Position numbers and translations under genes: made by a program. A stretch of DNA of 64,000 nucleotides. Origin: Pseudomonas putida. GTDB taxonomy: Bacteria; Pseudomonadota; Gammaproteobacteria; Pseudomonadales; Pseudomonadaceae. Positions 46,371 to 55,276 of the stretch are shown one piece after another; positions within the stretch are counted from its first letter, which is position 1; each line of letters opens with the position of its first letter. The DNA is taken from assembly GCF_030159595.1 (NCBI RefSeq), contig NZ_BSKJ01000002.1, forward strand, positions 603,179 to 667,178, in the 5' to 3' direction. A model generated the notes under the pieces. That model made no database searches. It was not told the origin of the DNA and saw only the letters and a list, made by a program, of their open reading frames with translations.

Positions 46371-47041
46371 TTCTTTTCTCGGTGTTCATAGGTTTCAAAC
46401 GGAAGAGCGGGTTGCCAGTGCCAAGACTTTCCACTGATCTGCCACTTGTCCTCCCCCTCGAAGTACCGTTGCGTGATAGCCCGTAACTCGCCATAGCTAT
46501 GAATGACTGATCGCGATGCCAAATGATCATCGTGGCCATCAAGGGGTACCCACTGCTGAGTCACGACACGCGAGGTGTTGTCATAATCCTTGCCTTCAGA
46601 ACCGAAAAGACGCCCCTCGTCACCTAGCGAACCCAGGCGGTTCTGCAAAATGGCAAATGTATTCTTCAACCCGGCATAATCGATGTCGATGGTGCGCCAT
46701 TTACCGGGGCCTCTTTCGTTTTCAGCCTGCCTGTTGCTCTGCTCAGGTATAGGGAAGCATTGCGCCTCACCTAAATGGCCATCCAGCCTCATCGGCCTGA
46801 ATGGATGGCTAGTCAAAAACAGCCACCTGCCATCCCTGATCTCTTTTAATAGCCTCTCTAGGTCTCGCTCAGAGAGCGCTCGCCCGAAAGTGATGCCGCA
46901 ATCCTCCAAAAACTCAGTCTTGCCTTGCAAGTATTCCCAGCTTGAGAGCGCGCGCCTTACTTTCCCCTCAGCAAAAAAAGGGTCTTCCACCCTGAGCAAG
47001 TCTTCCTTGCAAAGCTCGCGACGACGAACCAATTTGTCCAT
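46367..47041 (-). CDS. Unknown soluble protein, 224 aa
   Basis: Starts at an ATG with a perfect GGAGG five bases upstream; the frame continues further 5' but only into the sutA terminator. Charged, soluble, no signal peptide. The N-terminal half is helical (MDKLVRRRELCKEDLLRVEDPFFAEGKVRRALSSWEYL), and the rest is mixed with several Trp (WLFLTSHPFRPMRL, WHWQPALPFETYEH). I recognise no domain. It is the first gene of a two-gene unit, overlapping the membrane protein by 4 bp. AT-richer than its neighbours and absent from the gene order I would expect between xerC-HAD and sutA. Confidence 0.75.
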   Translation of the reverse strand: MDKLVRRRELCKEDLLRVEDPFFAEGKVRRALSSWEYLQGKTEFLEDCGITFGRALSERDLERLLKEIRDGRWLFLTSHPFRPMRLDGHLGEAQCFPIPEQSNRQAENERGPGKWRTIDIDYAGLKNTFAILQNRLGSLGDEGRLFGSEGKDYDNTSRVVTQQWVPLDGHDDHLASRSVIHSYGELRAITQRYFEGEDKWQISGKSWHWQPALPFETYEHREKK

Positions 47042-47147
47042 AAATCCTCCAGGCTTGAAGCGTGATGCTTGCCTGGCGGCGCAAATAAGATCTATCAGAT
47101 GCGTCCTTTTTTCTTGTGGGAAATTTCTCCAATTTTCCAGCACCCAC

Positions 47148-47178
47148 AAAAAAGCCCGCAGCGACGGCGGGCTTTTTT
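47148..47178. terminator. Bidirectional terminator after sutA
   Basis: AAAAAAGCCCGC-7 nt-GCGGGCTTTTTT. It ends sutA transcription on the minus strand, and its T-run works in either direction. Confidence 0.88.
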
Positions 47179-47190
47179 GCGATCAGCCAC

Positions 47191-47520
47191 TCAGATAGGG
47201 CGGCTGCCGTACTTGTTGTCCGGCTTCTTGGGCGGGTCGGCGACCACGTTGGCCTCGACTTCCTGCACCTTGCCACCGCGAGAAAGGAATTCCTCCATCG
47301 CCTTGGCCAGTGCATCACGCTCTTTCTGCTTGGCTTCCATGCTCGGCATCTCGTCTACCGAGACGGCCGCCTTGGATTTGCCCTTGGCAGCGGGTGCCGG
47401 GCTGCTGTCGTCATCGCCAGCGTCTTCGGCGCCGTCGTCAGCCGCCGCTTCCAGGCCTTCATCACCCTCGTCTTCGTCGCCTACTTCGAGGTCGTCGTTT
47501 TCCAGATCGTCGTCGCTCAT
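47191..47520 (-). CDS. sutA: RNA polymerase-binding regulator SutA
   Basis: 109-aa Pseudomonas protein that binds RNA polymerase and supports transcription, including of rRNA, in slow-growing cells (shown in P. aeruginosa). A very acidic N-terminus (DDDLENDDLEVGDEDEGDEGLE…) is followed by the conserved central helix EAKQKERDALAKAMEEFLSRGGKVQEVEANV and a short tail ending KYGSRPI. Both flexible tails and the helix fit the known protein. Preceded by an unusually long, structured upstream region and followed by a strong terminator. Confidence 0.93.
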   Translation of the reverse strand: MSDDDLENDDLEVGDEDEGDEGLEAAADDGAEDAGDDDSSPAPAAKGKSKAAVSVDEMPSMEAKQKERDALAKAMEEFLSRGGKVQEVEANVVADPPKKPDNKYGSRPI

Positions 47521-47904
47521 GTTCTACCTCATGACTTGCGAAAAGCAGGTTAGTTATAGACCAGTGCAGCCGTAGACCGGCAGCCACCAGTGAAAATTCA
47601 ACTGGCCGTGGGTTAGGCCACTGCCCTTGGGTCGGCGCTCCTGATGGGAGGCGGCACCCAGCAGGCCCTGCTCCTGGCAGGACCTGACAAATCCATTAGC
47701 CCCTGCTGGCCACACGCTATTGGCAAGCCTAGCAAAGGCTGGAGAAGCGTGTGGACTTCACGTCAAACACCCTTCGGCGCGCATTCTAGCGCGCCCGTGG
47801 AAAAAGCAAAGCTCCATAAACGCCCTACGACTTGTAAGTTTTTTACCTACGTCGCGAACGTGCCGAATAAACCGTTTGCCGTGCGCGAAATGCTAAAAAT
47901 CTGG
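47521..47904 (-). other. Long structured 5' region of sutA
   Basis: No gene is found in these ~385 bp. On the minus strand a TAGAAT -10-like hexamer sits in the palindrome GGCGCGC-TAGAAT-GCGCGCC (47776-47795) with a GC-rich discriminator, so transcription probably starts near 47777, giving a ~255-nt leader. The leader can form a 10-bp hairpin, CAGGTCCTGC-CAGGA-GCAGGGCCTG (47666-47690), with GGA in its loop, and a second one, CTCC-CATCA-GGAG. It may be a regulatory leader or contain a small RNA. Confidence 0.45.
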
Positions 47905-47937
47905 CAAAAAAATGCCCGGCAAGCCGGGCAAGTTTTT
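47905..47937 (-). terminator. Rho-independent terminator of amtB
   Basis: 8-bp stem TGCCCGGC/GCCGGGCA with a 2-nt loop, then TTTTTTT on the minus strand, 13 bp past the amtB stop. Confidence 0.88.
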
Positions 47938-47949
47938 ACAGCGTCGCAG

Positions 47950-49281
47950 TTACAGGTTGTAGCCGCGTTCGTTGTGTTGAGCCAGGTCGAGGCCGACCGA
48001 CTCTTCTTCTTCGTTGACCCGCAGGCCCATCACCACATCCAGCACCTTGAGGATCACATAGGTGACGATGGCGGTGTAGACCACGGTGAAGATCACGCCT
48101 TTGGCCTGGATCCAGACCTGCATGCCGATGTCGGTGACGGCGCCGAAGCCGCCCAGCGCCGGGGCCGCGAACACGCCGGTGAGGATGGCACCGATGATGC
48201 CGCCGATACCGTGCACGCCGAAGGCATCAAGCGAGTCGTCATAGCCCAGCTTGCGCTTGAGGGTGGTGGCGCAGAAGTAGCAGATCACACCCGAAGCCAA
48301 GCCGATCACCAGAGCGCCCATCGGGCCCACGGTGCCTGCAGCCGGGGTGATGGCGACCAGACCGGCAACCACACCCGAGGCGATGCCCAGAGCGCTTGGT
48401 TTACCGTGACCGATCCACTCGGCGAACATCCAGCCCAGTGCCGCAGCAGCGGTGGCGATCTGGGTGACCAGCATGGCCATGCCGGCAGTGCCGTTGGCAG
48501 CAGCTGCGGAGCCTGCGTTGAAGCCGAACCAGCCGATCCACAGCATGGCCGCGCCCATCAGGGTGTAGCCCAGGTTGTGCGGGGCCATCGGGGTGGTCGG
48601 GTAGCCCTTGCGCTTGCCCAGCACCAGGCAGCAGACCAGGCCTGCGATACCGGCGTTGATGTGCACCACGGTGCCGCCCGCGAAGTCCAGTACGCCCCAG
48701 TCCCACATCAGTGCACCGTCACCGCTCCACACCATGTGCGCGATCGGCGCATACACCAGGGTGAACCAGATGCCCATGAACACCAGCATCGCGGAGAACT
48801 TCATGCGCTCGGCGAAGGCACCCACGATCAGCGCCGGGGTGATGATGGCAAAGGTCATCTGGAAGGTGATGAACACCGCTTCAGGGAACAGCGCGGTGGC
48901 CGACGTCAGGTTCTCGGGCGTGACGCCGCTGAGGAAGGCCTTGGAGAAGCCGCCGACGAAGGAGTTGAAGTTGAGCACGCCCTTTTCCATACCGGTGGTA
49001 TCGAAGGCCATGCTGTAGCCGTAGACGACCCAGAGAATGCTCATCAGGCCGGTGATTGCAAAGCACTGCATCATCACCGACAGCACGTTCTTGGAACGCA
49101 CCATGCCGCCATAGAACAGGGCCAGGCCCGGGATAGTCATGAACAGCACCAGCGCCGTTGCAGTCAGCATCCAGGCGGTGTCGCCGGAGTTCAGCGCTGG
49201 GGCAGCTTCCTCTGCCAGGGCAAGCCCGGGCATTACGAGGGACAATAGGGCTCCTAGCCCTGCGATCTTACGCAGAGTCAT
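47950..49281 (-). CDS. amtB: Ammonium transporter AmtB
   Basis: 443-aa trimeric inner-membrane ammonium channel. An N-terminal signal peptide (…LLSLVMPGLALAEEAAP) precedes eleven membrane helices. Signature motifs: MVRSKNVLSVMMQC, DFAGGTVVHINAG (first pore histidine region) and the second histidine in DAFGVHGIGG. The C-terminal cytoplasmic tail that binds GlnK is present (MGLRVNEEEESVGLDLAQHNE). 47 bp downstream of glnK; the two form the nitrogen-limitation operon. The ATG has AGGAGAAAACAAC. Confidence 0.97.
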   Translation of the reverse strand: MTLRKIAGLGALLSLVMPGLALAEEAAPALNSGDTAWMLTATALVLFMTIPGLALFYGGMVRSKNVLSVMMQCFAITGLMSILWVVYGYSMAFDTTGMEKGVLNFNSFVGGFSKAFLSGVTPENLTSATALFPEAVFITFQMTFAIITPALIVGAFAERMKFSAMLVFMGIWFTLVYAPIAHMVWSGDGALMWDWGVLDFAGGTVVHINAGIAGLVCCLVLGKRKGYPTTPMAPHNLGYTLMGAAMLWIGWFGFNAGSAAAANGTAGMAMLVTQIATAAAALGWMFAEWIGHGKPSALGIASGVVAGLVAITPAAGTVGPMGALVIGLASGVICYFCATTLKRKLGYDDSLDAFGVHGIGGIIGAILTGVFAAPALGGFGAVTDIGMQVWIQAKGVIFTVVYTAIVTYVILKVLDVVMGLRVNEEEESVGLDLAQHNERGYNL

Positions 49282-49328
49282 GTTGTTTTCTCCTGGGGCT
49301 TTGGGTTTGGTGAGGCTTTTTTTGCTGC

Positions 49329-49871
<543 letters not shown>

Positions 49872-49917
49872 TTATGTGATTTTGTCGGGATTGGCCAGTC
49901 GCCAGCATGGAAAACAT

Positions 49918-49932
49918 GCACAATTTCGGTGC
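49918..49932 (-). promoter_or_regulatory. NtrC-binding site 1
   Basis: GCAC-N7-GTGC (TGCACAATTTCGGTGC), the NtrC dyad GCACy-N5-rGTGC with one mismatch. Centred near -109 relative to the predicted sigma-54 start. Confidence 0.65.
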
Positions 49933-49950
49933 GCACCGGCACGGCGCATT

Positions 49951-49965
49951 GCGCGAAAAACGTGC
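49951..49965 (-). promoter_or_regulatory. NtrC-binding site 2
   Basis: GCGC-N7-GTGC within TGCGCGAAAAACGTGCA, a dyad with one half-site mismatch. It is 33 bp (three helical turns) upstream of site 1, near -142. Confidence 0.55.
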
Positions 49966-50039
49966 AATGCCGCGAACCCAAGCGGCACAATCGCCCGTGC
50001 TACACTGCCGGCCATTTCTCAGTTTCAGTGGACTGCCCC

Positions 50040-50306
50040 ATGCTCGCGCCCAAAGCCCTTCTCGATGCCCTGAGCGACCAGGCCTCGCGTCTGTTCAGCG
50101 GCGATACCGCCCAGCCCCGCGCAGAGCTGGAAAGCCAGTTCAAGGTGCTGATGCAAGGTGCGTTCAGCAAGCTGGACCTGGTCAGCCGCGATGAATTCGA
50201 CAGCCAGATGGTCGTGCTGGCGCGCACCCGCGCACGCCTCGAGGCCCTGGAAAAGCAAGTAGCCGAGCTGGAAGCACGGCTGAACCCGACCCCACAGGGT
50301 GAGTGA
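50040..50306 (+). CDS. ubiK: Ubiquinone biosynthesis accessory factor UbiK
   Basis: 88-aa YqiC/UbiK protein (BMFP family) that binds UbiJ and membranes and supports the Ubi complex. An N-terminal amphipathic part (PKALLDALSDQASRLFSG) and a C-terminal trimeric coiled coil (RDEFDSQMVVLARTRARLEALEKQVAELEARL) are visible. Divergent from glnK across the NtrC-regulated gap, and 0 bp from the next gene. The start is fixed by family length. Confidence 0.93.
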   Translation: MLAPKALLDALSDQASRLFSGDTAQPRAELESQFKVLMQGAFSKLDLVSRDEFDSQMVVLARTRARLEALEKQVAELEARLNPTPQGE

Positions 50307-50660
50307 ATGCAGCCCTCCAGCGCCTACCCGGTACTGCTGTTTTCCTACGGCACCTTGCAGGACAAGGCCGTGCAGCTGGCCAACTTCGGCCGTGAGCTGA
50401 ACGGCCAGGCCGACCGCATGCCGGGTTACCGCCAGGACTGGGTCGAGATCACCGACCCGGCCGTGCTGGCAACCAGCGGCAAGGCCCATCATCCCATCGT
50501 TACCCCCAGCAGCCAGGCCGATGACAGCGTGACCGGCATGGTCTTCCAGATCAGCGAAGAAGAGCTGGCGGCGGCGGACCGCTATGAAGTCGCCGACTAC
50601 AAGCGCGTCGCCGTCACCCTCGCCTCGGGCCTGACCGCCTGGGTTTATGTGCGCGCCTGA
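50307..50660 (+). CDS. AIG2/GGCT-like gamma-glutamylcyclotransferase family protein
   Basis: 117 aa. The family hallmark YGTLQ is in LLFSYGTLQDKAVQLANFGREL, with the catalytic glutamate region EEELAAADRYEVADYKRV. AIG2-type proteins act on gamma-glutamylamines or related peptides; the exact substrate is unknown. It starts immediately after the ubiK stop, so probably cotranscribed. Confidence 0.9.
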   Translation: MQPSSAYPVLLFSYGTLQDKAVQLANFGRELNGQADRMPGYRQDWVEITDPAVLATSGKAHHPIVTPSSQADDSVTGMVFQISEEELAAADRYEVADYKRVAVTLASGLTAWVYVRA

Positions 50661-50698
50661 ATCCCTCTGGCGCGGGTAGTTACACGGAGCGTTTCCCC

Positions 50699-51127
50699 AT
50701 GAAAGTCAGCGCACGTAATGTTTTTGAAGGCAAAGTCACCAACGTTCAGCCCGGTGCTGTCAATGCCGAAGTCGAACTGACCCTGGGCGGCGGCGAAAAG
50801 CTGGTGGCGGTGGTCACCATGGCCAGCCTGCATAACCTCAGCATCAACGTTGGCAAAGAGGCCGTAGCCCTGGTCAAGGCGCCGTGGGTGGTGCTGCTGA
50901 CCGACGCTGCCGGCTACAAGCTGTCGGCCCGAAATGCACTGGAAGGTGAAGTGGTGCGGGTGGGCGATGGCGCAGTAAATGCCGAGGTTGTGCTGAAACT
51001 GGCCGGGGGTACCGAGGTGTATGCCATCGTGACCCGCGAAGCCGTGCAGGAACTGGGCCTTGCACCCGGTGTGAAAGCCACTGCACTGATCAAGGCCTCG
51101 CACATCATTCTTGGCGCCAAGCCCTGA
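50699..51127 (+). CDS. Di-TOBE (Mop) molybdate/tungstate-binding protein
   Basis: 142 aa made of two tandem ~70-residue Mop/TOBE repeats, each starting with the SARN motif (KVSARNVFEGKV… and KLSARNALEGEV…) and ending with IKA/VKA-x-W/H-V/I. Such molbindins bind molybdate as oligomers and serve in molybdenum storage or homeostasis. The ATG lies 38 bp after the GGCT-like gene. Confidence 0.93.
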   Translation: MKVSARNVFEGKVTNVQPGAVNAEVELTLGGGEKLVAVVTMASLHNLSINVGKEAVALVKAPWVVLLTDAAGYKLSARNALEGEVVRVGDGAVNAEVVLKLAGGTEVYAIVTREAVQELGLAPGVKATALIKASHIILGAKP

Positions 51128-51151
51128 GGCTACCCCCTACCCCGTTTGCAC

Positions 51152-53218
51152 TCAGGCCGAGGCCCTTAGGTGGGCGGGCTCGGGTGCTACCTGTTTCGGC
51201 GGCAGTTCGCTGGCATGCAGGGTGCCGCGAAACAGGGCAGCGCCGCACTGGGTGAACAAGGTTTTCACCCGGTTGTGTGAATTGAGTATCTCGGCCTGGA
51301 TATCCTCGATGGCCGAGTCCCCTGGCTGCAAGGTGGCCGCCCGATTGACCCATTCGATGGCGGCGAAGCGGCTCTGCTTGCGGGTGCCGCGCCCCTGCAT
51401 CCAGGCCAGCCCCAGTTCGGCGCTGGCACGCCCGGCAATCCATGGGTCCGGGTGCTCGACCAGGCTCGACAGGTAGGCGACCGCCTCTGCCCGTTCCTGC
51501 GCTTCACCAAACTGGCGCAACAGAATCCCCAGGTGCAAGCGCGCACGGGCATTGGTTTGCGCGTTGCCCAGCGCATCGACCAGCAGGCGCCTGACGGCCA
51601 GCATGGTACTGCGCTCGTTCAGATCCTCATCACCCTCCATGCGCAAGCAGGCCAGGTTGTATTTGGCTTGCCGGCTACCCGCCTCAACCGCACGTTGCAG
51701 CCAGTACTCAGCCGCCTCGTCATCCAGATAGTGCGCCGGGGTGTTGCTCATGCCGCCGCTGTGCAGCTCGTACAGCCCCAGGGCAGCCCCCGGCAGGTTC
51801 AGCTCGGCACAGCGCTCATACAGGTAACAGGTCAGCTCATGCCGGTTGGCGGCCCACAGCAGCCGTGCCACCCCGAGCACCTCGAGGCCCGATGTCTGGC
51901 CCGCGCGCTGGTATTTCACAGCCACCTGCGACCATGCCCTTGCCTGCTCGGCCGAGCGCGCCAGCCCCCACAGGCCGAAGCGATGCCCGGCAGCGCGCAG
52001 TGCACTCGCGCCAGCATGCGAGCGGCCTTCACACAGGCGCTCGATGGCGGTGCGCAATAGCTGTTGTTCATCTACCAGGCCATCGCGCAGTATCAGCTCG
52101 ACCAAGCAGCGAAATGGCACGCCCATGGCTCGGATTGCGCCATGATCGACGTTGCACGCCAAGCTCGCGGCGAAGTCGCGCATACCGCCAGCATGGTCTT
52201 GCAAGGCACTGCAGCGCAGCGCGGCTCGCCAAGCCAACACGACAGCCCCCTCCCTGGGCCTTAGCGGGCGTTGCAACCAGACGTCAAATAGCTGCTGCCA
52301 ATCAGCGACGGCCTGTAACTGGTCGGCGTGTGGCAGTTTCAGCCTGTCTTCGACGGCCATCCAGCGCAACGCATTACGCAACGCTTCGTCCCACGCCTCG
52401 CACAACGGTCCATTGGCCAATAGTTCCAGCGCATCGAAGCTGGCGCCCCAACGGGGCAGCAGGTAAACGGCGAGGGCCTGGATCGCTTCAAAGCAACCAG
52501 GGCGGGCAACCAGCGCATGGCGCAACCAGTAATAGCGGGGAGCTTCGTTCTCATGATTGGCCCGCCAGCTCAGGCATCCCGGCAACGCCTGTGGCAACTC
52601 GGCCAGCGGCAACAGCCCATGCTTCACCAGCAATGGCGCCGCAGCCTCCTGCACTTCCACGTCGGCATGAGCACTGGGCCTGAAGCGTGCGGGCTGCCCC
52701 TGGAACAGTTCGACCAACCAGCCGGGCTCGCGGAACTGCGCGCTGATGCGCAGCATGCCAATGGCCGCTGCCACGGGCTGGGCAGAACGGTCCATGGCGC
52801 GTAGCAAGTGCGCCGTCGCGCGTTCACATATCTGCTCGACGGCCAGCACGCGTGCCGCGTTGCTTTGACCGCCGCCCTGCACCTGACAGGCGCGGTGGAA
52901 GCAATGCAGGCCCATTACCACCTGCGGGTGGTAGGCCTTGGGGCAGGCATCGATCCAGGCTTTGAGCACCTGGCTCAGGGCCCTGTCGCCCTGGCTGCCC
53001 AGGTCGACCAGCATATGCCCCTCGAGGGCCACCATGTAGGCGGGAAACTCGCCGGGCGGGGCTTGGTGCCATTGCGCCTCGAGGCTGTCGAAAAAGCGGG
53101 TAAGTTCAATGAATGAATTGGCCTGCACCAGTTCGCGGATAACCTGGCGCGTGCGGGCGAGCGTTTGCACGGAGCAATACCTCAAGTCCATTTGAGAGAA
53201 GCCGCAGTGCCATCCCAT
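51152..53218 (-). CDS. Large TPR/Sel1-like repeat protein, 688 aa
   Basis: Soluble, almost wholly helical. The N-terminal half (from MDLRYCSVQTLARTRQVIRELVQANSFIELTRFFDSLEAQW) resembles DUF4034-type proteins. The C-terminal half has Sel1/TPR-like repeats such as PGAALGLYELHSGG, EAAEYWLQRAVEAGSRQAKYNLACLRMEGD and GRASAELGLAWMQGRGTRKQSRFAAIEWVNRAA. No enzymatic motif. The start is uncertain: ATG 53218, or MDLRYCSV at 53191; neither has a clear Shine-Dalgarno. Probably a scaffold for protein contacts. Divergent from comM. Confidence 0.82.
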   Translation of the reverse strand: MGWHCGFSQMDLRYCSVQTLARTRQVIRELVQANSFIELTRFFDSLEAQWHQAPPGEFPAYMVALEGHMLVDLGSQGDRALSQVLKAWIDACPKAYHPQVVMGLHCFHRACQVQGGGQSNAARVLAVEQICERATAHLLRAMDRSAQPVAAAIGMLRISAQFREPGWLVELFQGQPARFRPSAHADVEVQEAAAPLLVKHGLLPLAELPQALPGCLSWRANHENEAPRYYWLRHALVARPGCFEAIQALAVYLLPRWGASFDALELLANGPLCEAWDEALRNALRWMAVEDRLKLPHADQLQAVADWQQLFDVWLQRPLRPREGAVVLAWRAALRCSALQDHAGGMRDFAASLACNVDHGAIRAMGVPFRCLVELILRDGLVDEQQLLRTAIERLCEGRSHAGASALRAAGHRFGLWGLARSAEQARAWSQVAVKYQRAGQTSGLEVLGVARLLWAANRHELTCYLYERCAELNLPGAALGLYELHSGGMSNTPAHYLDDEAAEYWLQRAVEAGSRQAKYNLACLRMEGDEDLNERSTMLAVRRLLVDALGNAQTNARARLHLGILLRQFGEAQERAEAVAYLSSLVEHPDPWIAGRASAELGLAWMQGRGTRKQSRFAAIEWVNRAATLQPGDSAIEDIQAEILNSHNRVKTLFTQCGAALFRGTLHASELPPKQVAPEPAHLRASA

Positions 53219-53426
53219 GGCAACGGCAGTTGCTCGACAACACTAAGCCATAGCGGGCACCTGCGCAAAGATAATTGGATCCATTTATGCCAATTTGCAT
53301 GAAAACACAGGGAAAACCCCTGCCCTGAAAAACCACGACGCACACTTCTTGCGCCTGCCTTGCCCAGGCTGGCTATTCTTGGCCCAGCCGCAGGAAGCGG
53401 CCCCCAGCCGCGACAACGGAGTGTCC

Positions 53427-54917
53427 ATGTCCCTAGCTCTTATCCACAGCCGCGCCCAGGTCGGCGTGCAGGCACCGGCAGTCAGTGTCGAGACCCACCT
53501 GGCCAATGGCCTGCCCCATCTCACCCTGGTCGGCCTGCCGGAAACCACCGTCAAAGAAAGCAAAGACCGGGTGCGCAGCGCCATCGTCAACTCCGGCCTG
53601 AATTACCCGCAGCGCCGCATTACCCAGAACCTCGCCCCTGCCGACCTGCCCAAGGACGGCGGGCGTTACGACCTGGCCATTGCCCTGGGCATCCTTGCCG
53701 CCGACGGCCAGGTGCCCATTGCCACCCTCGCCGAGGTCGAATGCCTGGGCGAACTGGCGCTGTCTGGCAAGCTGCGCCCGGTGCAGGGCGTGCTGCCGGC
53801 TGCACTGGCGGCACGAGCGGCAGGCAGAGCGCTGGTAGTGCCGCAGGAAAATGCCGAGGAAGCCAGCCTGGCCGGCGGGCTGGTGGTGTATGCGGTGGGG
53901 CACCTGCTGGAGCTGGTCGCGCACCTGAACGGCCAGGTGCCGCTGCCGCCGTATGCTGCCAATGGCTTGATCCTGCAGCAAAGGCCCTACCCGGACCTGA
54001 GCGAAGTGCAGGGTCAACTGGCGGCCAAGCGGGCCTTGCTACTGGCAGCGGCCGGGGCACACAACCTGCTGTTCACTGGCCCGCCCGGCACCGGCAAGAC
54101 CTTGCTCGCCAGCCGCCTGCCCGGGCTGCTGCCACCGCTGGACGAACACGAGGCGCTGGAGGTAGCGGCCATCCAGTCGGTCAGTGGGCATGCACCACTG
54201 AACAGCTGGCCGCAGCGGCCGTTTCGCCACCCCCACCACTCCGCCTCCGGCCCGGCACTGGTTGGGGGCAGCAGCCGGCCGCAACCGGGCGAAATCACCT
54301 TGGCCCACCATGGCGTACTGTTTCTGGATGAACTGCCAGAGTTCGAGCGGCGCGTGCTGGAAGTGCTGCGCGAGCCGCTGGAGTCGGGCGAAATCGTGAT
54401 TGCCCGGGCCCGCGACAAGGTGCGCTTCCCGGCACGCTTTCAGCTGGTCGCCGCGATGAACCCCTGCCCTTGTGGCTACCTGGGCGACCCCACTGGACGC
54501 TGCCGTTGCAGCACCGAGCAGATCGCGCGGTACCGTAACAAGCTCTCGGGGCCGCTGCTGGACCGTATCGACCTGCACCTGACCGTGGCCCGCGAGAGCA
54601 CCACGCTGAACAACCAGCCCTGTGGTGAAGCCAGTGCCGATGTGGCAGCCAGGGTGGCGCAGGCGCGTGAAGTACAGCAGCGCCGCCAAGGGTGTGTGAA
54701 TGCGTTTCTCGACCTTGATGGATTGCGTCGCCATTGCGTATTAACGGCTGCGGACCAGGCGTGGCTGGAGGGCGCTTGCGAGCGGTTGACCTTGTCATTG
54801 CGGGCGGCGCACCGGTTATTGAAAGTGGCGCGGACACTGGCGGACCTGGAGGGTTGTGAGGCAATTGCCCGACCACATCTGGCCGAGGCCCTGCAGTACC
54901 GGCCGGGGAGCAGTTAG
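53427..54917 (+). CDS. comM: ComM (YifB) Mg-chelatase-like AAA+ ATPase
   Basis: 496-aa hexameric helicase that promotes branch migration of DNA taken up during natural transformation. It has the N-terminal ChlI-like domain (LALIHSRAQVGVQAPAVSVETHLANGLPHLTLVGLPETTVKESKDRV), Walker A GPPGTGKT, Walker B LFLDELPEF and the zinc-like NPCPCGYLGDPTGRCRCS segment. The start at 53427 is canonical (MSLALIHSRAQ). Its stop overlaps the opposing response regulator stop by 4 bp. Confidence 0.95.
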   Translation: MSLALIHSRAQVGVQAPAVSVETHLANGLPHLTLVGLPETTVKESKDRVRSAIVNSGLNYPQRRITQNLAPADLPKDGGRYDLAIALGILAADGQVPIATLAEVECLGELALSGKLRPVQGVLPAALAARAAGRALVVPQENAEEASLAGGLVVYAVGHLLELVAHLNGQVPLPPYAANGLILQQRPYPDLSEVQGQLAAKRALLLAAAGAHNLLFTGPPGTGKTLLASRLPGLLPPLDEHEALEVAAIQSVSGHAPLNSWPQRPFRHPHHSASGPALVGGSSRPQPGEITLAHHGVLFLDELPEFERRVLEVLREPLESGEIVIARARDKVRFPARFQLVAAMNPCPCGYLGDPTGRCRCSTEQIARYRNKLSGPLLDRIDLHLTVARESTTLNNQPCGEASADVAARVAQAREVQQRRQGCVNAFLDLDGLRRHCVLTAADQAWLEGACERLTLSLRAAHRLLKVARTLADLEGCEAIARPHLAEALQYRPGSS

Positions 54918-55276
54918 CCAGCCAACGCCTCCTCAACCACCCTGAGCAACACCTCTTCACTGAAAGGCTTGCCCAGGCAGGCCAGCGCCCCGAGGCTCAT
55001 TGCCGCATGCACCGCGTCATCATCCCAATGCGCCGACATGCAGATCACCGGCAACCGCCACTGCTGCCTGGCCAGCTCACGCTGCACCGCCAACCCGCTC
55101 ATCCCGGGCATTTTCAGATCGAGCAGCACACAGCCCGCCTGCCGCGCCAGCGCCGAACTCAGGAAGGCATCCCCCGCCGCAAACGGCAAGGGCTCGAACC
55201 CGGCCGAACGCAGCAGGTTGGCCAGGCTTTTGCGCACCGATGCATCGTCGTCGACGATGCACACCCATCTGCTCAT
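54914..55276 (-). CDS. Stand-alone receiver-domain response regulator
   Basis: 120 aa, one REC domain only: acidic pocket DDD at 9-11, phospho-acceptor D53 in VLLDLKMPG, S81 in the switch position and K103 in LGKPF. No output domain, as in CheY or Spo0F-type proteins. Its start overlaps the stop of the two-DNA-domain regulator by 4 bp, so they are translationally coupled. It probably shares phosphoryl groups with that regulator and the giant divergent kinase, as competitor, sink or intermediate; which of these is inference. Confidence 0.93.
   Translation of the reverse strand: MSRWVCIVDDDASVRKSLANLLRSAGFEPLPFAAGDAFLSSALARQAGCVLLDLKMPGMSGLAVQRELARQQWRLPVICMSAHWDDDAVHAAMSLGALACLGKPFSEEVLLRVVEEALAG

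Noticed and set aside
46367..47149. Longer version of the unknown accessory protein starting at 47149
   Set aside because: The extension is translated from the sutA terminator and lacks a Shine-Dalgarno, while the ATG at 47041 has GGAGG at ideal spacing.
47666..47690. Resemblance of the sutA leader hairpin to the SRP RNA (ffs) core CAGGTCC…GGA…GCAG
   Set aside because: The tetraloop differs, the sequence instead forms an uninterrupted 10-bp stem, and the flanking SRP helices are missing. Chance similarity is more likely than a 4.5S RNA gene.
47644..49248. A 534-codon plus-strand open frame opposite amtB
   Set aside because: It is antisense to a clear ammonium transporter, is rich in His/Gln/Gly with no domain, and its first ~300 bp is the sutA upstream region. 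Long antisense frames are expected at this GC content.
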